A stretch of DNA of 64,000 nucleotides from Marinilabiliales bacterium (GTDB taxonomy: Bacteria; Bacteroidota; Bacteroidia; Bacteroidales; SZUA-534): positions 186,001 to 250,000 of the forward strand of contig DOTG01000041.1 of the NCBI GenBank assembly GCA_003512955.1. The letters run 5' to 3'. Position numbers and translations under genes: made by a program. The number at the start of each line of letters is the position of its first letter. The stretch's first letter is position 1. Positions 9,572-17,994 of the stretch are shown here, one piece after another. A model generated the notes under the pieces. It was given only the letters and a program-made list of their open reading frames with translations. It ran no database searches and was not told the origin of the DNA.

Positions 9572-10884
9572 ACCACTGGATATTCATGCTTTTAGAAGCC
9601 TCGGTAGCTATTACCCTGTTTTATGGGTACTACCATTACTTTCTCCGGAAAGAGACCTTTTTTATGGCAAACAGGTTTTATTTGTTGTCAACTGCAGGTT
9701 TTTCAATTCTTATCCCCTGGTTCAATTTTACTATCCACGGAGATTTTATTCAACCGGCCTTTATTTTTTATAATGTATTAGAAACCGTGAGTGTTACTGC
9801 TTCTGGTTATGAAACCCGCATTGTTGAGACCCTGAGCGGTTGGCAATGGATTCTTATGGTATATCTGATTGGAGTTATTGGGAGTTTTATCCTTCTGATT
9901 TTCAAAGTTGGTAGAATTTATTTTATCGGAAAAAATGCACGTTCGAAGGTTCAATATGCTGATGGAAAAGAAATTATAACGGTGGATAAAGCCATTGTGC
10001 CCTTTTCCTTTTTGAACCGGATTTATATTCCTGCTACATACTATCAAAATGAGCAGATACAGAAAATTGTTGCCCATGAGAAGGTTCACATCCATCAGGG
10101 GCATACGCTGGACTGTTTGTTTTATGAGTGCCTGATTGTGTTGTTCTGGTTTCATCCCATTGTCTATCGTTACCGGACTTCGGCCAAGGAAATTCATGAG
10201 TATCTGGCCGATCAGGGAGCTATTCGTTCGGGCATACAAAAAACGGCCTACCAGGAACTGTTGTTTGCGCAGGCAACAGGTCTGCAGGTGCTGACGCTGC
10301 CCAATTCGTTTAATTATTCACTTATTAAAAGGAGGTTACTTATGTTATCGAAAATAAAATCATCGCCATTCGCCACTACAAAGTTTGTTTGGCTGTTACC
10401 CTTATTCGTTGTAGTATTGTTTGTATTTGCCTGTAATAAAAGCGGAAATATTGAAAATCAGCAAAACGGCTCACAAGTAGTTGTGATTGATAATCAAGAT
10501 TCTGTTCATATTATTGACGTTGATAAAGAACAGGTTGACGGCAATAATTCACAAACTACAGAAAGTGAAAAAGTCTATATCACAGTTGATCAGATGCCCG
10601 AATTCCCTGGTGGTGAGAGTAAATTAAGGGAGTTTATTGCCCAGCAGGTAAAATATCCGAAGGAAGCAAAAGAGAAAGGCATACAAGGGAAAGTATTTGT
10701 TTCGTTTTGCGTAGATGTGAACGGAAAAATTTGTGATGTTGCTCTGGTTAAGGGGGCTTACCCATCGCTCGATGAGGAGGCTTTACGGGTGGTGAAGGCT
10801 CAACCCGACTGGAAACCCGGAAAAGATAAAGGGGTTCCGGTAAAAGTGTCATTTACCATTCCCATCAGTTTTCAACTGAAATAA
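9568..10884 (+). CDS. BlaR1/MecR1-like M56 metalloprotease with C-terminal TonB domain
   Basis: 438 residues. Membrane helices at about residues 7-25, 35-53 and 92-112, then a zinc site VAHEKVHIHQGH (HExxH at about 169-173) in the M56 domain, and a further helix at about 273-290 ending in FVFACNK. The C-terminal 80 residues (MPEFPGGESKLREFI to the end) form a TonB-type periplasmic domain instead of the penicillin-binding sensor of true BlaR1. Overlaps the BlaI-family gene by 4 bases. Known family logic: ligand or envelope signal activates the protease, which inactivates the repressor. What the TonB domain touches is unknown. Confidence 0.88.
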   Translation: MNHWIFMLLEASVAITLFYGYYHYFLRKETFFMANRFYLLSTAGFSILIPWFNFTIHGDFIQPAFIFYNVLETVSVTASGYETRIVETLSGWQWILMVYLIGVIGSFILLIFKVGRIYFIGKNARSKVQYADGKEIITVDKAIVPFSFLNRIYIPATYYQNEQIQKIVAHEKVHIHQGHTLDCLFYECLIVLFWFHPIVYRYRTSAKEIHEYLADQGAIRSGIQKTAYQELLFAQATGLQVLTLPNSFNYSLIKRRLLMLSKIKSSPFATTKFVWLLPLFVVVLFVFACNKSGNIENQQNGSQVVVIDNQDSVHIIDVDKEQVDGNNSQTTESEKVYITVDQMPEFPGGESKLREFIAQQVKYPKEAKEKGIQGKVFVSFCVDVNGKICDVALVKGAYPSLDEEALRVVKAQPDWKPGKDKGVPVKVSFTIPISFQLK

Positions 10885-10992
10885 TCAATTCATTCATTTT
10901 TTACCGTTAAGCAGCAAAGGTGCAAAAATCTACTTAAAATAATTGTTCCTGAGCTGTTTAACGGTTTTTATTAACCGTATTCACAATTTTTT

Positions 10993-12306
10993 ATGAGAAC
11001 TTTAGCAATAATTTGGTTGTGCTTTATTTCAATAGCTGCAACCGAAGCGCAAAATCCTGTAAACAAGCTAGTTGAATTGTATGGAAAGGGGAATTTTATA
11101 CAAACCATTTCCCTTTCTGAGGCAATGATTCAAAAAAAAGAAACAACATTCGAGATTTTTTACTACAAAGGATTGGCCGAACAGGCCCTTAGCAAATTCA
11201 AAGAAGCTACGGAAACATTTACAGTTTCATTAACTTTTGCAAAAGATTCGGTGCCGGTTTTGTTTTCACTGGGAACATGCCAGGAGTCGGCCGGCAATGA
11301 TGAGGCAGCCATTAAAACATACCAACTGCTGCTGGGCATCGACTCCGCCTACAACCCGGCAAAGGCACGGTTGGCATCTATCTATAAAAGCCAGAGGGAC
11401 TATTTCAAAGCCATGGAATGGTATGGGCAACTGGTAAAATCGGATACCACGAATGGTTATTTTTATTCACAGTTGGCTTGGTGTTGCAGTAAATTCGGCC
11501 TGTTTGAGCCCGTGGTTCCTTATTATTTGAAAGCCATTGAACTAAACCCGAACGATTTACGAAGCATTACCGAACTCATCAGTGAACTGGTTGACCATAA
11601 ATATTATGAAGATGTCCAATATTATTGCGATTCATTTCTGGTTCTCTTTCCCGGCAACTTGAAAATCCTCAAACAACAGGCCTATGTAACTGCTCTGGAA
11701 GGTAAAACGTTAGATGCCGTGCGGCAATTTCGATACATCTCACAACTGGGCGATTCCTCCATGTTTACCTGCAAATACTATGGCCAAAGCCTTTACAACA
11801 ATGGCCAATTCCCCGAGGCTATTTTTTGGCTCGATAAATATTTAAAAAACCAACCCGACGATACCAAAAATCAGTTTATCATGGGGTTGGCTTGTCAGAA
11901 GGATTATCAATATGAAAAAAGCCTGGAACATTTTGACATTACCTTAAAACAGGTTTTCGATCCGGAACTCATTGCCCGCATCTATACTGAAACTGGAACC
12001 ACCTTTTCAAAATTTGCCGATTATACCGGCTTCCGCGATTCCACCAAAACAAAAGCCGACCTGCTTAATAAAAAGGCGCTGGAAAATTATCTGGCTGCCG
12101 AATCCATCCACCCGCAAGGGGCCGAAATTTACAAAACCCTTGGTGTTTACTACAAAGACAAACTAAAAGATGCAAAGATAGCCCTGTATTACCTCGAAAA
12201 ATACCGCCAGAAAGTGAATCACCAAAAGCTGGATGAATACGAACTGATTTGGCTCGATAAGGAAATCGGTCGCTTGAAAGAAGAAGTCCATTTTATTGGA
12301 GGTTGA
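10993..12306 (+). CDS. Periplasmic TPR-repeat protein
   Basis: 437 residues with a signal peptide (1-19, ending TEAQ) and TPR helices along the whole length (for example YFKAMEWYGQLVKSD, KYLKNQPDDTKNQFIMGLA, and KALENYLAAESIHPQGAEIY). TPR solenoids bind other proteins; no enzymatic domain is seen. It lies 108 bp after the M56/TonB gene, separated by a hairpin ACGGTT / AACCGT at about 10962-10980, so it may be a separate unit. Function unknown. Confidence 0.8.
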   Translation: MRTLAIIWLCFISIAATEAQNPVNKLVELYGKGNFIQTISLSEAMIQKKETTFEIFYYKGLAEQALSKFKEATETFTVSLTFAKDSVPVLFSLGTCQESAGNDEAAIKTYQLLLGIDSAYNPAKARLASIYKSQRDYFKAMEWYGQLVKSDTTNGYFYSQLAWCCSKFGLFEPVVPYYLKAIELNPNDLRSITELISELVDHKYYEDVQYYCDSFLVLFPGNLKILKQQAYVTALEGKTLDAVRQFRYISQLGDSSMFTCKYYGQSLYNNGQFPEAIFWLDKYLKNQPDDTKNQFIMGLACQKDYQYEKSLEHFDITLKQVFDPELIARIYTETGTTFSKFADYTGFRDSTKTKADLLNKKALENYLAAESIHPQGAEIYKTLGVYYKDKLKDAKIALYYLEKYRQKVNHQKLDEYELIWLDKEIGRLKEEVHFIGG

Positions 12307-12443
12307 ATTTATATGCTCACGTGCTCATTAGCTCATGAACCCATTCCAACAACATAAAATTTCTTGTTAAAGAATACCACATTTATATACCGATGTTTTT
12401 AGATTATTCCTTAATTTGTAGTCACACTTAAAATAATCAAAAA

Positions 12444-13403
12444 ATGTCAGACATCATCATTGAACCCATTGAGGCTTATGGTTTAAACTCAAAAAACCGG
12501 CCCAAGCAATTGTTCTCAAAAGTTGGGATTGTGGGTTGCGGTACCGTTGGACAGACCATCGCGTTAATGATTAGCCAAAAAGATATTGAGGTGGTATTTA
12601 TTGAACTCGATGAGGAAAAGATCCGGACAGCCAAAGAATCCATGGAAAAAGAGCTTGACAGCATGATTGAACATTGGGGAATGACTCCCGGTGAGAAACG
12701 CGCGGTCCTATCGCGTATTAACGGTTATGTTGGTTATGAAAACCTTGCCGGCTGCGATCTGATAGTAGAATCGATCCGGAGCAAATCGCGTGAACGCCGC
12801 ATTACAAGCCGTAAAGAGGTTTTCCGCCGGATTGAAGAGGTAGTTTGCCCGGAATGTATCATCGCCACAAACTCGACAACCATTGTAATTACTGAACTTT
12901 CATCGGAACTGGAGCACAAAGAGCGGTGTGTGAGTCTGCATTTTTTGACCAATACCCCCAATGCCAGGATGATTGAAGTTGTACGTGGTTTATATACCTC
13001 AGATCTGGTGTACGACAAAGTCATCAAATTTGTAAATATGATTGGCAAAGAGGCCATCCTATGCGAAGAATCGCCTGGCTTAATTAGTGTCCGCGTGTTT
13101 GTGGCCCAGTTAAATGAAGCCTGCGAAGTGCTCATGGAGGGTGTGGGCACCATGTCCGACATCGACAAAACCATGCGCATCGGGTTAGGCCAGGTGCTGG
13201 GTCCTTTTGAAATGGCCGATAAAATCGGGCTCGACAAAGTGCTGCGTTGGATGGAAAACCTGTACAACGAATTTGGCGACCGGAAATACATGGCCTCACC
13301 CATCATTAAAAAACTGGTACGGGCCAACAATCTTGGCAGGATTTCGGGGCGTGGTTTTTATATGTATGACCACGGAAAAAAAATTAATGATTTTATCAAA
13401 TAA
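12444..13403 (+). CDS. 3-hydroxyacyl-CoA dehydrogenase family protein
   Basis: 319 residues. The NAD-binding Rossmann motif VGIVGCGTVGQTIA is at about residues 27-40, after an unusual 25-residue N-terminal extension. The active-site region keeps Ser (NSTTIVITEL), His and Glu (SLHFLTN...MIEVV) and Asn (QLNEA) of the 3-hydroxybutyryl-CoA dehydrogenase fold, but the usual PGFVVNR reads PGLISVR, so the substrate pocket differs. The C-terminal domain (GPFEMADKIGLD) is normal. Acetate kinase follows after 12 bases, so the pair is probably cotranscribed and concerned with acyl-CoA and acetate fermentation. Exact substrate is not determinable here. Confidence 0.82.
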   Translation: MSDIIIEPIEAYGLNSKNRPKQLFSKVGIVGCGTVGQTIALMISQKDIEVVFIELDEEKIRTAKESMEKELDSMIEHWGMTPGEKRAVLSRINGYVGYENLAGCDLIVESIRSKSRERRITSRKEVFRRIEEVVCPECIIATNSTTIVITELSSELEHKERCVSLHFLTNTPNARMIEVVRGLYTSDLVYDKVIKFVNMIGKEAILCEESPGLISVRVFVAQLNEACEVLMEGVGTMSDIDKTMRIGLGQVLGPFEMADKIGLDKVLRWMENLYNEFGDRKYMASPIIKKLVRANNLGRISGRGFYMYDHGKKINDFIK

Positions 13404-13415
13404 AAAGAGATAACC

Positions 13416-14642
13416 ATGAAAATATTGGTACTTAATTGCGGAAGTTCTTCCATCAAATTTCAATTGTGGGATATGCAGCAACATACTTGCAATGCCTGTG
13501 GTATTGCCGAGAAAGTAGGTTTGAAAGGTTCGTTTGTAAAACTAGAAAAACCCAATGGTGACAAGGTACGATTCGAAGGGGAAATCATCGACCACCAGAC
13601 CGGGATAGAATATATATTAGGGATTCTGACCAGCACCAAACATGGCAGCCTGGCTTCGCTGGACGATTTAGATGCTGTTGGCCACCGCGTGGCACATGGG
13701 GGCGAGCATTTTAAGGGTAGTGCCTTTATTGATCAGTTTGCTTTAGACGAAATTGAAAAATGCAGCGAACTGGCTCCTTTACACAACCCGGCCAATCTGA
13801 AAGGGATAAAAGCCATGATGCAACTGATTCCGGGCATTAGGCAAGTAGCTGTGTTCGACACGGCCTTCCATCAAACCATGCCCGAACACGCTTATATGTA
13901 TGCCATTCCTTATTCATTGTACAATAAATACCGCATCCGGCGGTATGGTTTCCATGGCACCAGCCACTGGTACATCTCCAAAGAGGCTTGCCGGTTGTTG
14001 AATGTCCCTATCGGGAAACAAAAAATCATCACCTGCCATTTGGGGAACGGGGCCTCCATGTGTGCCATTGAAGGGGGCAAATCCATTGATACCTCTATGG
14101 GCTTTACACCTGTTGAAGGATTGATTATGGGAACCCGTACCGGGGATTTGGATATTGGGGTGGTGAATTTTATCATGGACAAAGAGGAACTGGGTTTGAG
14201 TTCGTTGAATACGGTGTTTAATAAACAGAGCGGGATGCTTGGAATCACAGGCGTATCATCGGACATGCGCGAAATTGAATACGCTGCCTATACCGAAAAA
14301 AATGAGCGGGCCCTGCTGGGGTTGAAAATGTACTTTTATCGGATTAAAAAATATATCGGTTCGTACGCCGCGGCCTTGGGCGGCCTCGATATCCTGATTT
14401 TTTCGGGAGGAATTGGCGAGAACGGTCCCGGGACCCGAGCCGCGATATGTGAGAAATTGGAATTCCTTGGAATTAAAATCGACCCCTCAAAGAATGATAA
14501 TCTGCGGGGCAAAGAGATGTTGATTTCAACTGGTGACAGCCGGGTAAAGGTGGTGGTAATGCCTACCAATGAGGAACTGGTGATTGCCGAAGATACGTTG
14601 CAGATTGTTTCGGCACTAAATGAAACGGTAATAAAAAATTAA
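13416..14642 (+). CDS. ackA: Acetate kinase
   Basis: 408 residues, normal for the family. Reaction: acetyl phosphate + ADP to acetate + ATP, the last ATP-yielding step of acetate fermentation, in the cytoplasm. Visible signatures: LVLNCGSSSIKFQLW at the N-terminus, GHRVAHGG (substrate Arg), VFDTAFHQTMP (catalytic Asp), GFHGTSHWYIS (catalytic His), HLGNGAS, GTRTGDLDIG (second Arg) and FSGGIGENG. No phosphotransacetylase gene is adjacent; instead a 3-hydroxyacyl-CoA dehydrogenase lies 12 bp upstream. A strong terminator follows at 14664. Confidence 0.95.
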   Translation: MKILVLNCGSSSIKFQLWDMQQHTCNACGIAEKVGLKGSFVKLEKPNGDKVRFEGEIIDHQTGIEYILGILTSTKHGSLASLDDLDAVGHRVAHGGEHFKGSAFIDQFALDEIEKCSELAPLHNPANLKGIKAMMQLIPGIRQVAVFDTAFHQTMPEHAYMYAIPYSLYNKYRIRRYGFHGTSHWYISKEACRLLNVPIGKQKIITCHLGNGASMCAIEGGKSIDTSMGFTPVEGLIMGTRTGDLDIGVVNFIMDKEELGLSSLNTVFNKQSGMLGITGVSSDMREIEYAAYTEKNERALLGLKMYFYRIKKYIGSYAAALGGLDILIFSGGIGENGPGTRAAICEKLEFLGIKIDPSKNDNLRGKEMLISTGDSRVKVVVMPTNEELVIAEDTLQIVSALNETVIKN

Positions 14643-14663
14643 AACAAGCCATATATGTTGATT

Positions 14664-14704
14664 GCCCCGGGTTATTTATTTGCAATGCCTGGGGCCTTTT
14701 TATT
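14664..14704 (+). terminator. Rho-independent terminator after ackA
   Basis: Stem GCCCCGGG / CCTGGGGC (one G-U pair) with a 16-base loop, followed by a T-run, 21 bases after the ackA stop. Confidence 0.85.
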
Positions 14705-14763
14705 TACCCTTTTGGAAGTTAATTTGATAGTATAAATTTGAAATTATTTCAAAATTGAAAGAC

Positions 14764-14895
14764 CATTAGATGCGGACGGCCCTGATTTCCGCCGCGGTTG
14801 AAGGACAGCCTCCAAAGCAACGGGTAGAACCTTAAAACACTTTGCCATCGCTCTCTCGCAGTTAAAAACATTGTCACAGCGTAATAAACCTGTCA
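14764..14895. other. GC-richer gene-free segment of unknown nature
   Basis: The spacer between ackA and the convergent lipoprotein gene contains about 70 bases that are visibly richer in G and C than other spacers and hold a small stem GCGGA / TCCGC (14773-14792). I see no ORF and no match to a riboswitch, tmRNA, RNase P or SRP RNA core. Confidence 0.3.
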
Positions 14896-14914
14896 GATAA
14901 TATAAAAAGAAGTT

Positions 14915-15535
14915 CTATTTTTCAACCACCGAATCGCTGAAATAATACAGTTCGTTCTGGTATTTTTCGTACAGCACAGGGTAGGTTTCTTTAAAGGCTT
15001 TCAAGGCCGTAGAGTCGGTTCCATGGGTTGAAAAGAAATAGGAATACTGGATTTTACTGTCCTGAATCTCGCCCCCGTGGTAGGTAACGGTAATTTTCCC
15101 CAGGTTGATGATTTTACCTTCGTTAAGCGCGTATTTTTGGATACAGTCGCTGCTTTGGCCACTGTCGTTCCGTTCGAGTTTCAATTGGGTTAAAAGCATT
15201 CCGGATTCGGCACCGGATGAAGGATTGCGCCTGAAGCACAAATCGTACGTTCCCTGGTTTCCGGTAAGGGCAATAAATTCATACTTACGCCGATTCTGAA
15301 CCGGCAGGTATTGAGCAGGTAGTTCAAGTGGGTTATGTGTTTCATCGGTTTTAAAATACATCTGAATGCCTTTGATGGTTTTGTTTTTCAGTGCTGAAAA
15401 ATCGTATTCCACCATACCGATAATCACCAACTGGTTCTCGGGAAGGGATTCGTTGTTCAGGGTCATTTTTTTGGTAGCACATCCGGCCAGTATCAATAAA
15501 CTGACCAAAACAGCATTAAGTTTTGAGGGTTCCAT
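14915..15535 (-). CDS. Uncharacterised lipoprotein
   Basis: 206 residues with a clear lipoprotein signal: a hydrophobic stretch ending in the lipobox LAGC, with Cys at about residue 19. The mature part is beta-rich (LVIIGMVEYDFS, RRKYEFIALTG, GKIINLGKITVTYHGGE). I do not recognise a family. It is a single gene, convergent with ackA and divergent from leuC. Probably faces the periplasm or is surface exposed. Confidence 0.65.
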   Translation of the reverse strand: MEPSKLNAVLVSLLILAGCATKKMTLNNESLPENQLVIIGMVEYDFSALKNKTIKGIQMYFKTDETHNPLELPAQYLPVQNRRKYEFIALTGNQGTYDLCFRRNPSSGAESGMLLTQLKLERNDSGQSSDCIQKYALNEGKIINLGKITVTYHGGEIQDSKIQYSYFFSTHGTDSTALKAFKETYPVLYEKYQNELYYFSDSVVEK

Positions 15536-15880
15536 AGGCGGCTAATTTGAGAACTTGAGAAATGTTTAACCATATAACCATAACAAAGTTAATTTTAAAG
15601 CATTTAAAAACCAATTATACTTTTAGGGTTTTAACCTCTTAATATTCACGCGCCTGCTCCAAACCACTCAAACTTGGCAGAACAATCTTGCTCAGTAGGG
15701 GGTATTGGGGGAATAAAGAAGCTATAACCAAATGGCATCAACTTACATATTGAAACATTAATCCGAGTAAATCAGCAAATATATAATTATGTAAATTGTA
15801 TTTTGTCTAATTTGTTATAGATTTGTAAATTATTTTTGTGAATTGTAAGAAAGAAGTTGAATCATTAAATTCATTGCATT
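15536..15880. promoter_or_regulatory. Spacer upstream of leuC with candidate -7 elements
   Basis: No ORF or leader peptide is evident. Two -7 matches, TAGATTTG (15818-15825) and TATTTTTG (15831-15838), lie 43-63 bases before the leuC start; TTTG at 15811 and 15802 may serve as upstream elements, though the spacings are not the ideal 19. No leucine-rich attenuator ORF is seen. Confidence 0.4.
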
Positions 15881-17251
15881 TTGGGAAAGACATTATTCGA
15901 CAAAGTTTGGGACGCTCACGTGGTTGAAACGATTGATGGCGGCCCGCATGTGTTATATATCGATAAGCATTTGATTCATGAAGTAACCAGCCCGGTTGCT
16001 TTTTTAGGTTTAGATAACCGAGGGATTAAAGTTTTTCGCCCGCAACATACGGTGGCTACTCCTGACCATAATGTGCCCACCATCAACCAGGATCTGCCTA
16101 TTAAAGATCAGCTATCGAAGATGCAGGTGGACAAACTGACGGAAAACACCACCAACCATGGCATTACATTGTACGGTTTGAATCATCCGTATCAAGGGGT
16201 TGTACATGTAATTGGACCCGAACTGGGAATTACCCAACCGGGTATGACCATTGTTTGCGGCGACAGCCACACCGCAACTCATGGTGCTTTTGGTAGCGTG
16301 GCTTTTGGCATCGGAACCAGCGAAGTGGAAATGGTGCTGGCCACCCAATGTATCATGCAGCCAAAACCGAAAAAAATGCGGATTACCGTAACCGGGAAAC
16401 TGGGAAAAGGGGTAACCGCTAAAGATTTGATTCTTTATATTATTTCAAAGATATCAGCCAGCGGAGGAACCGGCTATTTTATTGAATATGCGGGTGAAGC
16501 TTTTACCAGCCTGAGTATGGAAGGCAGGATGACGGTTTGTAACATGAGTATTGAATGCGGAGCCCGTGGCGGGTTGATAGCTCCTGACGAAACCACGTTT
16601 GAATACCTGAAAGGCCGCGAATTCTCTCCCAAAGGTGCAGCATGGGACAAAAAACTGGCTTATTGGAAAACCCTTTATTCCGACAAAGATGCAGTTTTTG
16701 ATAAAGAAATCATGTTTGATGCCGCGAATATTGAACCGCAGATTACTTATGGGACCAATCCAGGCATGGGCATGGGCATTACCCAGACGGTTCCGGTACA
16801 AACCGATGTTACTTACAAAAAGGCTTTGGAATACATGAAAGTGGAAGCCGGAAAACCTATCATAAATACTCCGGTGGATTACGTGTTTGTAGGTAGTTGT
16901 ACCAACGGGCGGATTGAAGATTTGCGCCAGTTTGCCAATGCCGTAAAAGGTAAAAAGAAAGCCGGGCATGTTACGGTTTGGATTGTTCCCGGATCAAAAC
17001 AGGTTGAAAAACAAGCCATTGAGGAAGGCCTGGATAAAATATTGGCAGAGGCCGGAATCGCCCTGCGCCAACCTGGATGTTCCGCCTGTCTGGCTATGAA
17101 TGACGACAAAGTGCCTGAAGGAAAACTGGCTGTGGCTACCTCGAACCGGAATTTTGAAGGAAGGCAAGGCCCCGGTTCGCGGACGATGCTGGCTAGCCCT
17201 TTAACGGCTGCCGCTGTTGCTATTGCAGGAAAAATTGTTGATCCGAGATAA
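15881..17251 (+). CDS. leuC: 3-isopropylmalate dehydratase, large subunit
   Basis: 456 residues. With LeuD it isomerises 2-isopropylmalate to 3-isopropylmalate, using a [4Fe-4S] cluster. Cluster ligands are visible in VGSCTNGRIED (Cys about 339) and QPGCSACLAMN (Cys about 400 and 403), with CGDSHTATHGAFG earlier. The start is TTG at 15881, chosen because translation from it gives the conserved family start MGKTLFDK and no in-frame ATG exists nearby. leuD follows 66 bp later across a small TTAATAA repeat. Confidence 0.95.
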   Translation: MGKTLFDKVWDAHVVETIDGGPHVLYIDKHLIHEVTSPVAFLGLDNRGIKVFRPQHTVATPDHNVPTINQDLPIKDQLSKMQVDKLTENTTNHGITLYGLNHPYQGVVHVIGPELGITQPGMTIVCGDSHTATHGAFGSVAFGIGTSEVEMVLATQCIMQPKPKKMRITVTGKLGKGVTAKDLILYIISKISASGGTGYFIEYAGEAFTSLSMEGRMTVCNMSIECGARGGLIAPDETTFEYLKGREFSPKGAAWDKKLAYWKTLYSDKDAVFDKEIMFDAANIEPQITYGTNPGMGMGITQTVPVQTDVTYKKALEYMKVEAGKPIINTPVDYVFVGSCTNGRIEDLRQFANAVKGKKKAGHVTVWIVPGSKQVEKQAIEEGLDKILAEAGIALRQPGCSACLAMNDDKVPEGKLAVATSNRNFEGRQGPGSRTMLASPLTAAAVAIAGKIVDPR

Positions 17252-17262
17252 CATCTAATCAA

Positions 17263-17283
17263 TTAATAATTAATAATTAATAA
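17263..17283. repeat. Three tandem copies of TTAATAA
   Basis: Three perfect TTAATAA heptamers in the leuC-leuD spacer, of the same period as the AGAGAAT run at 7534. Confidence 0.85.
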
Positions 17284-17317
17284 TTCAAAATATGTCTCAA
17301 AGTCTAACATCTAAATT

Positions 17318-17911
17318 ATGTCTATCGATAAATTTACAACTATAAAAACTCCGTGTGTTCCCATTGCCATTGAGAATGTGGATACCGACCAGATTATACC
17401 TGCCCGTTTTTTAAAAGCTACCGAACGAAAAGGTTTTGGCGATAATCTGTTCCGCGACTGGCGTTACGACAAAAACAATCAACCCATTGCATTATTTCCG
17501 TTGAATAACCCAAAATATTCGGGAAAGATTTTGGTGGGAGGGAAGAATTTTGGAAGCGGTTCGAGCCGTGAACATGCTGCATGGGCTATTTATGACTATG
17601 GTTTTAAAGTAGTCGTTTCCAGCTTCTTTGCCGATATTTTTAAAGGCAATGCTTTGAACAACGGGTTGCTTCCGGTACAGGTTAGCGAATCGTTTTTACA
17701 GGAACTATTTGCAGAAATCGAAAAAAATCCGGACACCGAAGTTGAGGTTAATCTTGAAAAACAATTGGTACAAATAGCCTCTACAGGACGAAAGGAAACC
17801 TTTGAAATCAATTCCTACAAAAAGGAATGCCTGTTGAAAGGGTACGACGACATCGACTACTTGTTGAGCATTAAAAATAAAATTGAAAACTACGAAAAAA
17901 CCCGGCTGTAA
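17318..17911 (+). CDS. leuD: 3-isopropylmalate dehydratase, small subunit
   Basis: 197 residues, the usual size. The swivelling aconitase-like domain partner of LeuC. The N-terminal IENVDTDQIIPARFLK and GGKNFGSGSSREHAAWA (about residues 72-88) are diagnostic. Lies between leuC and the LeuA-like synthase in the same orientation, so a leuCD-leuA operon is likely. Confidence 0.95.
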   Translation: MSIDKFTTIKTPCVPIAIENVDTDQIIPARFLKATERKGFGDNLFRDWRYDKNNQPIALFPLNNPKYSGKILVGGKNFGSGSSREHAAWAIYDYGFKVVVSSFFADIFKGNALNNGLLPVQVSESFLQELFAEIEKNPDTEVEVNLEKQLVQIASTGRKETFEINSYKKECLLKGYDDIDYLLSIKNKIENYEKTRL

Positions 17912-17994
17912 AGCTGCTATGGTGAGTTTAAAGTTCATTGATGTGCTTTAAAAACCTAACAGTTTTCGTAAAACCTTGGCTAAAAAATTGAACA

